A stretch of 64,000 nucleotides of DNA from Arthrobacter sp. UNC362MFTsu5.1 (lineage in GTDB: Bacteria; Actinomycetota; Actinomycetes; Actinomycetales; Micrococcaceae). A model generated the notes under the pieces. That model did no database searches, had not been told where the DNA came from, and saw only the letters and a list, made by a program, of their open reading frames with translations. Below, piece by piece: positions 1 through 8,210 of the stretch (position 1 is the stretch's first letter; the number at the start of each line of letters is the position of its first letter). Location: assembly GCF_000685965.1 (NCBI RefSeq), contig NZ_JMLE01000013.1, positions 62,001 through 126,000 of the forward strand. The letters run 5' to 3'. Position numbers and translations under genes: made by a program.

Positions 1-655
1 CTGCTGCCTTGGCCGCGGCGGCCACGGCCACAGAGACGTCCTTGCCGTACAGGCTGTCCTCGTGAAGGACCGCTACGGTCCGGGCGCCGCTGTCCTTGGC
101 CAGCTTGACCAGCACTGGCGCCTGGGCCACGTCGGCTGCCGACGTGCGGAAGTAGTACCCGCCACTCTTATACCGTGTGAGGCCGTGCGCGGCGTTCGCC
201 GGAGAAATGATGGCCACTTTGGCCCGCGACAGGACATCTATTGCCCCCGGGGCGCGGCTCGAGTCAGTGGGACCGATGACCACGTCAGCCTTGGCCGCCA
301 CGAGTTCCTTGGCCTGTGACGCGGTGTCTTCGCTGATTTTCTCGGGCAGGAGCTCCACCGGCCGCCCCTTGTGGCCGCCCGCGGCGTTAATCTCCTGGAC
401 CGCGAGTTTTGCGGCGGCAAGCTGGGAGGCGTTCAGGAAGGATTGTTTTCCGGTGTTGTCCAGGATGATGCCTATGCGCAGTGTGCCGTCGCCATTGGCG
501 TCGACCGAATCAACCCGCACGTTGCCGCTCTGGCCGGAGCAGCCGGCCAGGACCAGCGCCGTGGCTGCGCCAAGGACCGCCGCCGACAACAACCGTGGCC
601 GCACCCGGGCGGAGCGGGCAGGAGCGCCTGGGCCGTGCACTGCCGCGAACAGCAT
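1..655 (-). CDS. Branched-chain amino-acid type ABC substrate-binding lipoprotein (5' part only)
   Basis: Extracellular solute receptor of the LivJ (periplasmic binding protein type I) class, delivering a ligand to a membrane ABC permease. About 218 residues are in the window; the C-terminus lies beyond base 1. A basic N-terminus, a hydrophobic stretch and the lipobox LVLAGC (Cys near residue 39) mark a lipoprotein. The mature part begins with LRIGIILDNTG and continues with the INAAGG and VVIGPTDSS segments typical of the family. The chosen ATG (653-655) overlaps the TGA of cspA by one base, so translation is probably coupled; a GTG five codons further in is an alternative. The ligand cannot be told from this fragment, and the permease and ATPase genes are not visible. 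Confidence 0.85.
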   Translation of the reverse strand, partial: MLFAAVHGPGAPARSARVRPRLLSAAVLGAATALVLAGCSGQSGNVRVDSVDANGDGTLRIGIILDNTGKQSFLNASQLAAAKLAVQEINAAGGHKGRPVELLPEKISEDTASQAKELVAAKADVVIGPTDSSRAPGAIDVLSRAKVAIISPANAAHGLTRYKSGGYYFRTSAADVAQAPVLVKLAKDSGARTVAVLHEDSLYGKDVSVAVAAAAKAA

Positions 656-858
656 CAGGCCGGCCGGACGTTCTCTGCCTGGGGACCCTTCTCACCTTCG
701 CCGACTTCGAACTGCACCCGCTGCCCTTCATCCAGGGCACGGTAGCCCTCACCCTCGATGGCCGACCAGTGGACGAAGACATCGTCTCCGGAGTCGTCGA
801 CAGTGATGAAGCCGTAGCCTTTTTCGGCGTTGAACCATTTGACGGTTCCCAATGCCAT
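655..858 (-). CDS. cspA: Cold-shock protein, CspA family
   Basis: Small single-stranded nucleic-acid-binding protein of 67 residues, a single cold-shock OB fold. RNP1 (KGYGFI) and RNP2 (VFVHW) are both present. The reading frame is open for 32 further codons upstream, but homologues start with [10 protein letters not shown], so the start is set at 858. The C-terminal acidic, glycine-rich tail is longer than in E. coli CspA but normal in actinobacteria. Its stop codon shares one base with the start of the downstream lipoprotein gene, an unusual pairing. The bases upstream to about 1023 hold no gene and may contain a long 5' leader, as in many csp mRNAs; no specific structure was identified. 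Confidence 0.93.
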   Translation of the reverse strand: MALGTVKWFNAEKGYGFITVDDSGDDVFVHWSAIEGEGYRALDEGQRVQFEVGEGEKGPQAENVRPA

Positions 859-1023
859 GGTGCCCACTTTCGGTTGCTTCTGTTCGGCCCACGTCACTGT
901 GCGCCATCGGTACGGTCCGCATCCAAATGCGGCGTCCGGAATCACTTTAGCCACTGCCGTTTGCCGGAGGCAGGACCCTGTCCTGCGAGCCCCTAATAGT
1001 TATTCAGGCGTAACCGAAATTCC

Positions 1024-1674
1024 CTACTGGAAACCGGGCCCGAGGACCACGACCACGGGTATCTGGAACTCGGCGGAGTCCACCAGCGAGGTGATGTTCA
1101 GGAGCTCGCCGAGCGCTTCGGCGTTCGCTTTTTGCCCAGCCCCGCTGTAGTAGATCACCGACGACTGCTGCGGCATTCCGCCCCAGTTGCCCACCGGGCC
1201 CAAAGCCCATCCGTCCCCGGCCACGGTGGCGCTTACGCGGCCGGCCAGGCCGGCCGTGGTGGTCCCGTTGTAGACGGCCACGGCCTGGGTCTTGTCAACA
1301 GCCTGCGCGTTGGCGGAGGGTTCAGCGGAGGGAGTGCCGCTGTTCGCGAGCGCTTCAGTGGTAGAGGGCGTCGCACTTGGCTCTGCGCTGGGCGCAGCAC
1401 TCGGGGATCCGGCGCCCTGGGTGGCCTCGGCGGACGGTGAGGCGGAGGGGCTTTGCTGGGCGGACCCTGCCGCCAGCAGCGGGGTGCCGGTGGGAACGAA
1501 CCCCAGCTTGGGCAGGAAAAGGAAGGCAACCAGGCCGATGGCGAGCGCCACAACGCCGACCGCCAGGATGGGTCCCAGCCGGCGCCGGGGGGCATCGGCG
1601 GCGACCCGGTGGACACCCTGTCGTGAAGAGGCCTCCGGGACCCTGTCGAATTCATCCCGAGCGTATTTGGTCAT
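1024..1674 (-). CDS. LytR C-terminal domain membrane protein
   Basis: Single-pass membrane protein of 216 residues. A cytoplasmic N-terminus (1-32) is followed by a transmembrane segment (about 33-55), a long linker rich in Ser, Ala, Pro and Glu (about 65-120), and a LytR_C domain (about 128-216, beginning AVYNGTTTAGLA). LytR_C domains also occur at the ends of LytR-CpsA-Psr enzymes that attach glycopolymers to peptidoglycan, so an envelope role is likely, but this protein has no catalytic LCP domain. It lies 48 nt downstream of the DUF3263 gene on the same strand, a gene pair commonly seen in actinobacteria. Confidence 0.8.
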   Translation of the reverse strand: MTKYARDEFDRVPEASSRQGVHRVAADAPRRRLGPILAVGVVALAIGLVAFLFLPKLGFVPTGTPLLAAGSAQQSPSASPSAEATQGAGSPSAAPSAEPSATPSTTEALANSGTPSAEPSANAQAVDKTQAVAVYNGTTTAGLAGRVSATVAGDGWALGPVGNWGGMPQQSSVIYYSGAGQKANAEALGELLNITSLVDSAEFQIPVVVVLGPGFQ

Positions 1675-1722
1675 GGTAAAACGATGTCCTTGGTGGTTTT
1701 GCTGATTGCCCAGCCCCGACTG

Positions 1723-2082
1723 TTAGGCGTCAGAGCCCAAACGGCGCGCCGTGCGTGCCCGTTGGCGTGACGTACGTAGTCTACGCAATCTCTTCACGAG
1801 CATGGGGTCGTGGGCCAGGGCGTCCTCGGTATCAATCAGCGTGTTGAGGATCTGGTAGTAGTGGGTGGCCGAGAGGTCGAACAGCTCACGAATGGCCTGT
1901 TCTTTGGCCCCTGCGTACTTCCACCACTGCCGCTCGAGGGCCAGCATTTGCTGGTCCCGCTCACTCAGCCCGGAGCCCTGCTGCGGAGCGGGCACCAAGC
2001 CGTTCGCCACCGCGCCCTGGCTGCCGGCAGCCGCAAGTGAGACGTCGTCGTGCACAGGTTCGGCCACGGCAAACTCCTTCAC
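1723..2082 (-). CDS. DUF3263 domain protein
   Basis: Protein of 119 residues. The conserved DUF3263 core (about 38-105) has the signature LSERDQQMLALERQWW followed by a helix-turn-helix-like AIRELFDLSATHYYQ segment and a basic, arginine-rich tail. It may be a small DNA-binding protein, but the family has no established function. It is probably co-transcribed with the LytR_C gene downstream. The roughly 260-bp divergent region between it and ung holds no other gene. Confidence 0.8.
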   Translation of the reverse strand: MKEFAVAEPVHDDVSLAAAGSQGAVANGLVPAPQQGSGLSERDQQMLALERQWWKYAGAKEQAIRELFDLSATHYYQILNTLIDTEDALAHDPMLVKRLRRLRTSRQRARTARRLGSDA

Positions 2083-2345
2083 TTGATCCGGTCAAAGTCT
2101 CTTTCCATGGTACGGGCGAATAACACGCCTGTCATTTACGCACTGTGACGCGGGGGTGGAGAGGCTGACAGGCTCCATTCACCGGCTCCTGCGCTCGTTC
2201 CTCACGCAACAACGGAGCCTACGCAAATGTGGCCCGCCAGCCTCTTGGAGTCCAGCACTGCGAGAATGGACTCGTGTTTGATTCTGAAGCTTTGTTCGAG
2301 CTGGAGCCTGCCGTGGAGGCTTTGGCTTTCGCGGAGATGGTTCAG

Positions 2346-3041
2346 ATGCCGCTGGACCGGCTGATGGCCCCGGACTGGGCGGCGGCGCTGGCGCCGGTCG
2401 AAGCCGGGCTGCGCAGCGTCCTGGAGTACCTTGCTACGGAAGTGGCCGACGGGCACCAGGTGCTGCCGTCGCCGTCGAACGTGCTGCGCGCCTTCCAACA
2501 GCCCCTGGCCGGCGTCAAGGTCCTCATCGTGGGCCAGGATCCGTACCCGACCCCAGGGCACCCCATCGGGCTGTCCTTCGCAGTGGAGGGGCACACGCGG
2601 CCCATTCCGCGGAGCCTTGCGAATATCTACAAGGAACTTGAATCCGACCTCAATCTTCCCGCCCGCGTCCATGGGGACCTCACCCGCTGGGCGGATCAGG
2701 GCGTCCTGCTCCTGAACCGTGTCCTGACAGTCCGTGCGGGAGCGGCCGGATCCCACCGGGGCAAGGGCTGGGAACCGATTACGACGGCGGCAATCGCCGC
2801 CGTTGCCGGGCGCCGCACTCCTGATGGCAGCCCGGCGCCCCTCGTGGCTGTGCTGTGGGGCAAGGATGCAGGGGGCGTCCGTCCCCTGCTGGGAGACGCT
2901 CCGGTGCTTGCCAGCGCCCACCCCAGCCCGTTGTCGGCAGCGCGCGGATTCTTCGGGTCCCGCCCCTTCAGCAAGGCCAACGAACTGCTCCGTTCGCAGG
3001 GCGCGGAGCCCGTCGACTGGGAGCTCCCGCCGGTCTCTTAG
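2346..3041 (+). CDS. ung: Uracil-DNA glycosylase, family 1
   Basis: Removes uracil from DNA to start base-excision repair. The water-activating motif [10 protein letters not shown] follows VLIV near residue 60, the uracil-binding Asn lies in [10 protein letters not shown], and the DNA-intercalation motif [13 protein letters not shown] is near the C-terminus; all family 1 landmarks are present. The frame is open from 2229, but the start at 2346 has a GGAG sequence 9 nt upstream and gives 231 residues, the usual family size. The ferric-reductase-like gene follows 15 nt downstream. Confidence 0.93.
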   Translation: MPLDRLMAPDWAAALAPVEAGLRSVLEYLATEVADGHQVLPSPSNVLRAFQQPLAGVKVLIVGQDPYPTPGHPIGLSFAVEGHTRPIPRSLANIYKELESDLNLPARVHGDLTRWADQGVLLLNRVLTVRAGAAGSHRGKGWEPITTAAIAAVAGRRTPDGSPAPLVAVLWGKDAGGVRPLLGDAPVLASAHPSPLSAARGFFGSRPFSKANELLRSQGAEPVDWELPPVS

Positions 3042-3056
3042 CCTAGGCTTACTTCC

Positions 3057-3896
3057 ATGACTTCCCTCCCCGCCGCCACGTCAGCCAGCCGAAAATCGCG
3101 CCCCCAGACGAACCTTACGGTCCTCCGGCGCGAAGAACTCTCGCCGCACATGGTGCGGATCGTGGCCGGCGGCGAAGGCTTTTCGAGCTATGTGAACAAC
3201 GATTACGTCGACCGTTACGTGAAAATCGCCTTCCCGCAGCCGGGCGTTGAATACCCGCTCCCTCTGGACCTGTGGGCCATCCGTGAGTCCATGCCCCGCG
3301 AACAATGGCCGCACACGCGGACTTACACGGTTCGTTGGGTGGACGAGGCGGCCCGTGAACTGGCCATCGACTTCGTGATCCACGGTGACGAAGGCCTGGC
3401 CGGCCCCTGGGCTGCCAATGCCCGTCCCGGCGACAGCCTGGTACTCACCGGACCGGGGGGTGGCTACAACCCGGACCCGGCGGCCGACTGGCACCTATTC
3501 GTCGGTGACGAGGCGGCCCTTCCAGCCATCGCCGCCGCCATTGAGTCGCTTCCGCCCCAGGCCCGGGGACTCGCGTTCCTGGAAGTGGACAGCAACGCCG
3601 AGATCCAGCCCATCACGGCCCCGGCCGGCCTGCGGATCGAGTGGCTGCCGCGCAACGGCACCCCTGCAGGCGCCAGCGGTCTCCTGGTCAGCGCCGTGCG
3701 CGAGGCCGAGTGGCCGGAGGGCACGGTACAGGTCTTCGCCCACGGCGAGCGGGGCTACATGAAGTCCCTCCGCGAAGTCTTCTTCCGTGAGCGCGGCCTC
3801 GAACGGGCGCAGGTATCGCTCTCGGGCTACTGGGCCGCCGGACGTGTCGAGGACGACTTCCAGGCCGAAAAGAAGCTCCCCATCGGCCAGATCTAG
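3057..3896 (+). CDS. Siderophore-interacting FAD-binding protein (ferric-siderophore reductase type)
   Basis: Protein of 279 residues of the ViuB/SIP family, flavoproteins that reduce ferric siderophores and release iron in the cytoplasm. The N-terminal FAD-binding beta barrel contains HTRTYTVRW (about 81-89; the R-x-Y-T/S flavin motif), followed by the SIP C-terminal domain with VGDEAALPAIAAAIESLP and VFAHGERGYMK. The last codon and TAG stop lie inside the first copy of a 14-nt tandem repeat. No siderophore transporter is adjacent, so the substrate is unknown. Confidence 0.88.
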   Translation: MTSLPAATSASRKSRPQTNLTVLRREELSPHMVRIVAGGEGFSSYVNNDYVDRYVKIAFPQPGVEYPLPLDLWAIRESMPREQWPHTRTYTVRWVDEAARELAIDFVIHGDEGLAGPWAANARPGDSLVLTGPGGGYNPDPAADWHLFVGDEAALPAIAAAIESLPPQARGLAFLEVDSNAEIQPITAPAGLRIEWLPRNGTPAGASGLLVSAVREAEWPEGTVQVFAHGERGYMKSLREVFFRERGLERAQVSLSGYWAAGRVEDDFQAEKKLPIGQI

Positions 3897-3952
3897 CCGG
3901 CCAGATCTAGCCGGCCAGATCTAGCCGGTCAGATCTAGCCGGCCGGAGCCAG
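3883..3952. repeat. 14-nt tandem repeat at a convergent gene end
   Basis: The 14-base unit CCGGCCAGATCTAG occurs in near-identical copies at 3883-3896, 3897-3910, 3911-3924 and 3925-3938, with a degenerate fifth copy at 3939-3952. The first copy carries the end and TAG stop of the siderophore-interacting gene; every copy repeats the TAG. Each unit is nearly palindromic around AGATCT. It fills the gap between two convergent genes and is followed by a small GGGAA/TTCCC hairpin (about 3962-3980) that could end transcription. Confidence 0.9.
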
Positions 3953-3981
3953 CCGGCCGGTTCCGGGAAAGCCTTCCCCGG

Positions 3982-5478
3982 TTAGCGGCGCCGGGCGCGG
4001 CGGCGTTCGTTGCTGGCCAGGCTCCGCGTGAGCGGACGGGCCAAGGTGTCGCCGAGGACGATTCCGGCCGCCACTCCCAGCACAATCGCCCCGGCGTTCA
4101 GCATGCCCCCGGCGCCCATCAGAATCTGTGACTCTTCAATGGTCAAAACATACATGGACCGGAATATAGTCAGGCCCGGCAAGAGGATGAGGGCAGCGGG
4201 GACGGCCACCACCAGCTGTGGCGCGCCCATCTTCAAGGCGACCACTCTGGCCAAAAGGCCGATTACCACCGCGGCCACGGCCGGGGAAAACCTGGCCCCC
4301 ATGCCGATCAGGTCCGCGCCGAGCAGCACAAGATGGCCCACCACGCCCACCGCCGCGGTGGGCAGGAGCAGCTTCCAGGCGGTCTGTTCGGTGATGCCGA
4401 TGGCGACGACGGCTATTGCCACGAGGATGATGAGCGCCCACAACGGATACGCAGGCGGGAATGTTTCCGTGACGTCGATTTCCTCCATCCCCATTTTCGA
4501 GCCGAGCACAAAAGCGACGGAGATGCCGGACACCAAGGCGCCGAAGGTCAGCATGGTGGAGAGGAACCGGCCCGCCGCCGTGACGGGGAAGCCGTTGATG
4601 GCGTCCTGTACGGACGAAACGAGGCGGCCGGTGGGCAGGAGCAGCAGGATTCCGCCTACCACCACGATCGCGGGCGCAATCTGGATTCCCACCGGGCTGC
4701 CGAATCGCCATAGCAGCAGGGCGATGAACGTGACCAGGAACGCGCATGACGCCGTGGTGAAGAAGTCCGGAACCCGCCAGCGGCCCAGCTGCCGGGCGAG
4801 CAGGCTCACCAGGATATTCGAGCCGAACGCCACGGCCGAAGCGCCCGGTCCGCCGCCCAGCACACCGACGAAGACCGCAGCGAACACCGCGAAAGCAACG
4901 GTGACCATCCAGCGCGGAAACGGCTTGGAGCTGCGGATGATTTCATCCAGCCGGCGGACTGCCTCGTCACGGCCGACGCCGCCTGCCACGATATCCGTGA
5001 CCAGCTGGTGCACCTGGGCCAGGCCCGCGTAGTTGTTGGTCCACGACCGCACCACCCGGAGCAGCGAAATGGGGGTCTGGTCCTTCGGTGCGTAGTTGAT
5101 GGCCACCGACTGGTTGGTGATGTCCACTTCGATGTGCTTCAGGCCCAGGGCGGCAGTGACGGCGATGATGCTGGTTTCCACTTCAAGGGCGCCGGCGCCG
5201 TAGCGGAACATCGACTCGGCAAGGTGGAGCGCGAAGTCAATGGTCTTGCGGGCGGAGGTGTCCACTCCCCCTACCTGGATCATGGGGTTGGCGTACGGAC
5301 TTCCCGCGAGCCTGTCCACGATGCTCATGGGGGCGGTGGGCGGGTTTTCACCCTGCACCAGCCTGCGGAGCATTCGCTTGGCGGCAGCGTTCTGCCGCAC
5401 CTGGGAGGCGGTGAGTGGTTGGGTCGGGGGCAGGGCCGCCGTGGGCGGCCTGCGGCGACCGTCGGGTGCTTTGGTCAT
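3982..5478 (-). CDS. ThrE-family threonine/serine exporter
   Basis: Membrane protein of 498 residues of the ThrE/DUF1212 family, whose founding member exports threonine and serine in Corynebacterium. The soluble N-terminal domain (about 60-195) is followed by about ten membrane spans (from about 200), ending in an arginine-rich cytoplasmic tail. The single chain combines both halves that are split (ThrB/ThrC-like exporter subunits) in some Gram-negative bacteria. It follows the FemX-like gene at 28 nt on the same strand, suggesting co-transcription. Substrate is inferred from the family only. Confidence 0.85.
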   Translation of the reverse strand: MTKAPDGRRRPPTAALPPTQPLTASQVRQNAAAKRMLRRLVQGENPPTAPMSIVDRLAGSPYANPMIQVGGVDTSARKTIDFALHLAESMFRYGAGALEVETSIIAVTAALGLKHIEVDITNQSVAINYAPKDQTPISLLRVVRSWTNNYAGLAQVHQLVTDIVAGGVGRDEAVRRLDEIIRSSKPFPRWMVTVAFAVFAAVFVGVLGGGPGASAVAFGSNILVSLLARQLGRWRVPDFFTTASCAFLVTFIALLLWRFGSPVGIQIAPAIVVVGGILLLLPTGRLVSSVQDAINGFPVTAAGRFLSTMLTFGALVSGISVAFVLGSKMGMEEIDVTETFPPAYPLWALIILVAIAVVAIGITEQTAWKLLLPTAAVGVVGHLVLLGADLIGMGARFSPAVAAVVIGLLARVVALKMGAPQLVVAVPAALILLPGLTIFRSMYVLTIEESQILMGAGGMLNAGAIVLGVAAGIVLGDTLARPLTRSLASNERRRARRR

Positions 5479-5506
5479 TGCGGCCTCCTCTGGGGCTTCA
5501 CAAGGT

Positions 5507-6640
5507 TTAGTAGAACTGCTGGCCGGTTCGCCGTGTGTACAGCTGGCGGGCCACGCGTTCGCCGGCGGCCATCCAGGCTTTGTATTTCAGCGGGCTGAGA
5601 ACCTGGTCATAGCAGCCCACGAAGTCGGTGACTGTCTTGCTGAAACTGGTCTTGAACAGCCCCAGCCCGTGGAAGGGGTTGGAGGTGTCCTTGAGTTTGT
5701 CGCTCGGCGGGGTGCCGCAGAAGTCGTACTCCGTGCAGCCGAGTTCCTTGACCTGGCTAATGGCAGTCCACTGCACCAGATGGGAGTCACCGTACTGGCT
5801 GCGCTTCTGGAGTGAGCCGCCGTCCTTGTACGTCCCCTTGCGGCCGTAGTTGATCACAAAGGCGCCCACAGAGGGCACCCCGTTTTCGTAGACAAACAGG
5901 AGCCGGCCCTGGCCGCGGTTGATGAAGTTGGTCCAGAACTGCCGGTAATACTCATACTCGCGGACCCTGACCTGCGACTTCGCTTCCACCGTGGTGGTCA
6001 TCAGCGCATACATGGCCCGGAAGTTCTCCTCCGTGGGCTCCACGTTGTGGACTTCCACTCCCTCGCGGATTGCCCGCCGCACGGCGTTGCGTCCCCTGGA
6101 GTGCAGGTTCCGCAGCAGCTGGTTTTCCTCCGGTGCGATGTCCAGCAGGGCGGTGGAGTCGTTGGGCTGCAGGTTGTGCGTCTTGACCAGTCCTGCGCCC
6201 TCAATCACCTGCTGTGCGTCCTCGGAAAGGATGATGTCCGGCTCGATCTTGATGGCAAAGACGCCCAGCCGTGCGCGTTTCACGAATTCGGCGTTCGCTG
6301 CGGCAATGCCCGGAATATCCTCGACTGCTGCGACATCCGGTCCCTTGATGAGGTACCAGAGCTTGCCCAGGACCGGAAAGGACTTCTCCAGCACCAGGTT
6401 ATAACTCGTGTAGTCCGCAGTTTCGTAGACCAGGTGGAGGGGCTTCCAGCCAAAGTGTTGTTTGACTTCGGCGAAGGCCTCGGACTGAAGCAGGTTTCCG
6501 CCGTTCGGGTTCGCAGTGACGTGGTTGTCCCAGTTGGCGACCTCCTCGGCGGAGGCAAAGCGGGCAGTAAATTCTCGCAAGTGCGCGGTGTCCAATCTTT
6601 GCGGTCTGTGCTTCGGTCGCATGCCGGGCATGCAAGCCAC
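5507..6640 (-). CDS. FemX/FemAB-type peptidoglycan bridge aminoacyltransferase
   Basis: Protein of up to 377 residues of the FemABX family (two GNAT-like domains), which use aminoacyl-tRNA to add the first amino acids of the peptidoglycan interpeptide bridge to lipid II. Family segments are visible: LLQSEAFAEVKQHFGW near 52-67, LWYLIKGPD near 93-101, LHSRGRNAVRRAIREGV near 178-194, and the C-terminal YKDGGSL...HLVQW region. Micrococcaceae have A3-type cross-bridges, which need such enzymes. The first ATG is at 6640; a second at 6622 begins at the conserved part and may be the true start, as neither has a strong ribosome-binding site. Confidence 0.85.
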   Translation of the reverse strand: MACMPGMRPKHRPQRLDTAHLREFTARFASAEEVANWDNHVTANPNGGNLLQSEAFAEVKQHFGWKPLHLVYETADYTSYNLVLEKSFPVLGKLWYLIKGPDVAAVEDIPGIAAANAEFVKRARLGVFAIKIEPDIILSEDAQQVIEGAGLVKTHNLQPNDSTALLDIAPEENQLLRNLHSRGRNAVRRAIREGVEVHNVEPTEENFRAMYALMTTTVEAKSQVRVREYEYYRQFWTNFINRGQGRLLFVYENGVPSVGAFVINYGRKGTYKDGGSLQKRSQYGDSHLVQWTAISQVKELGCTEYDFCGTPPSDKLKDTSNPFHGLGLFKTSFSKTVTDFVGCYDQVLSPLKYKAWMAAGERVARQLYTRRTGQQFY

Positions 6641-6700
6641 AAGTCTATCGGCCCTGCCTAGGAGGACGCTGACCGGTCACCGGCGTCGCGGCATTGGCGC

Positions 6701-7522
6701 TCAGAGCCGGATCTGGTCCAGGGACTCGAGGCGCACGGCCAGGGGTTCCTTGCCGAGGGAGCGCTGGCTTTTGACCAGCCGGTCCGCATTTTCCAGCCGG
6801 GACAGGCTCAGCCCGGTCATTTCGGCGATTTGGGCAATCGGGACCTGGAAAGTGCGGAAAGGGCCCAGCGGCGGCGGTTCATCGGCAAGGAGCCGTTCAC
6901 GGATAGCCTTTTTGAGGTCCACCTTCCCCAGCAGCGGGGACTGGTCCAGCACGAATCCTGCGGCCGCGAGCTTTCCGTCCGTGGTCCAGGCTGCGACCTT
7001 CCAGAACTTCTGCGGTATCTGGACGCCCCGGTACGGCAGGTCGTCGTCGGCGAGGACCGGCCCCGTGAACACGCTCAGTTTGGCGTCGTGGAGGTCCGCG
7101 TGGTCAAGGACGTGGTTCTCCAGCCCCACCCAGAGTTCCTTGCCCTGGTTGAAGTCATCAACCTGGGGCGCGGCATTGGTGAAGGCAAAAGTGTCCTGGT
7201 TGGCGGCCTTGGCCGTTTCGGGATCGCCCCACACCGGATCCAGCCGCCGGACCAGATGCCCCCGGTCGAAGGCGTTGTTCTTGTACACCTCCGGGCCCGC
7301 CTGCTGTTCCTTCGGGACCCTGGGATCGAAATGCCAGGTTCCTTCGCGGGCCAGCGGCACCAGTTCGCGTCCGTGGATGTTCACGCCGACGACGGCGGCC
7401 AGCTTGCGTGACGGGCGCAGCCGGACGGAAAAATGAATGTAGTCAAGCAAAAGCGTTGCTGCCGGCGGACTGGGCAGCTCAAGGCGTGCCCGCAAAAAGT
7501 CCCGGTCGTATCCCCCAGTCAT
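6701..7522 (-). CDS. DNA/RNA non-specific endonuclease
   Basis: Protein of 273 residues of the NUC1/EndoG-like beta-beta-alpha metal nuclease family. The catalytic DRGH motif (in NAFDRGHLVRR, near residue 80) and the metal-binding Asn in FAFTNAAPQ (near 110) are both present. No signal peptide is evident, so it is probably intracellular or released otherwise. The frame is open to 7801, but that extension is arginine-rich shadow sequence overlapping the divergent tspO gene; the ATG at 7522 begins the conserved protein. No immunity gene is adjacent. Confidence 0.85.
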   Translation of the reverse strand: MTGGYDRDFLRARLELPSPPAATLLLDYIHFSVRLRPSRKLAAVVGVNIHGRELVPLAREGTWHFDPRVPKEQQAGPEVYKNNAFDRGHLVRRLDPVWGDPETAKAANQDTFAFTNAAPQVDDFNQGKELWVGLENHVLDHADLHDAKLSVFTGPVLADDDLPYRGVQIPQKFWKVAAWTTDGKLAAAGFVLDQSPLLGKVDLKKAIRERLLADEPPPLGPFRTFQVPIAQIAEMTGLSLSRLENADRLVKSQRSLGKEPLAVRLESLDQIRL

Positions 7523-7599
7523 AGCTCCATAGTGGCACTGCTCCCTGCGGGTGAATAGACCGGCTTGACTAGGAATGCCGGACTGGCAAGGGTTGGAGC

Positions 7600-8157
7600 A
7601 TGCAGGCACCTCACGAACAGCCCACAGCAGCCCCCGACGGCGGGACCGCCGCCGTCGCCGAGCGCCGGAGCGCCCGGGCGCAACTGCTGGGGCTGGCCGT
7701 CTTCCTTGGTGCTTCCGCCCTGGTCGCCTGGTTGGGCGCCTTTGCCACCCTGAACAACGTTGACGGCTGGTATGCCACAGCTGACAAGGCGCCGTGGTCA
7801 CCGCCCAATTGGTTGTTTGGCCCCGTCTGGACGCTGCTCTACACCGCCATGGCCGTTGCCGCCTGGCTCGTCTGGCGGCGCCGCGCCCAACGCACCGGAC
7901 CCGCCTTGGCGGCTTACGGGGTCCAGCTGGGGCTCAATCTGTCGTGGACGCCGGTGTTCTTCAGCCTCTATCCGGTGATGGGCACGGCGGCACTCTGGCT
8001 GGGGCTCGTCATTATCATCGCCCTGGTCATCGCTGTCACAGTGACGGTCCTGTACTTCGGCCCCATCAGCCGGACCGCAGGCTTACTGCTATTGCCGTAT
8101 ATCTCCTGGCTGGTTTTCGCCACGAGCCTGAACTGGTGGGCTGCCCTGCACAATTAG
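7600..8157 (+). CDS. tspO: TspO/MBR family membrane protein
   Basis: Protein of 185 residues with a 30-residue polar N-terminal extension and five membrane spans. Family landmarks are APWSPPNWLFGPVWTLLY (about 65-82) and LNLSWTPVFFSL (about 113-124), plus SLNWWAALHN at the C-terminus. TspO proteins bind porphyrins and are linked to tetrapyrrole and stress physiology; the exact role here is unknown. It is transcribed divergently from the nuclease gene and convergently with sdaA. Confidence 0.9.
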   Translation: MQAPHEQPTAAPDGGTAAVAERRSARAQLLGLAVFLGASALVAWLGAFATLNNVDGWYATADKAPWSPPNWLFGPVWTLLYTAMAVAAWLVWRRRAQRTGPALAAYGVQLGLNLSWTPVFFSLYPVMGTAALWLGLVIIIALVIAVTVTVLYFGPISRTAGLLLLPYISWLVFATSLNWWAALHN

Positions 8158-8210
8158 GTCCCGGCGGGCTCGACCGACGGGCCACGGACTACGGGCAACG
8201 GACTACGGCT

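Noticed and set aside
3883..3952. CRISPR-like array.
   Set aside because: Units are 14 nt, directly adjacent and without spacers; it is a simple tandem repeat.
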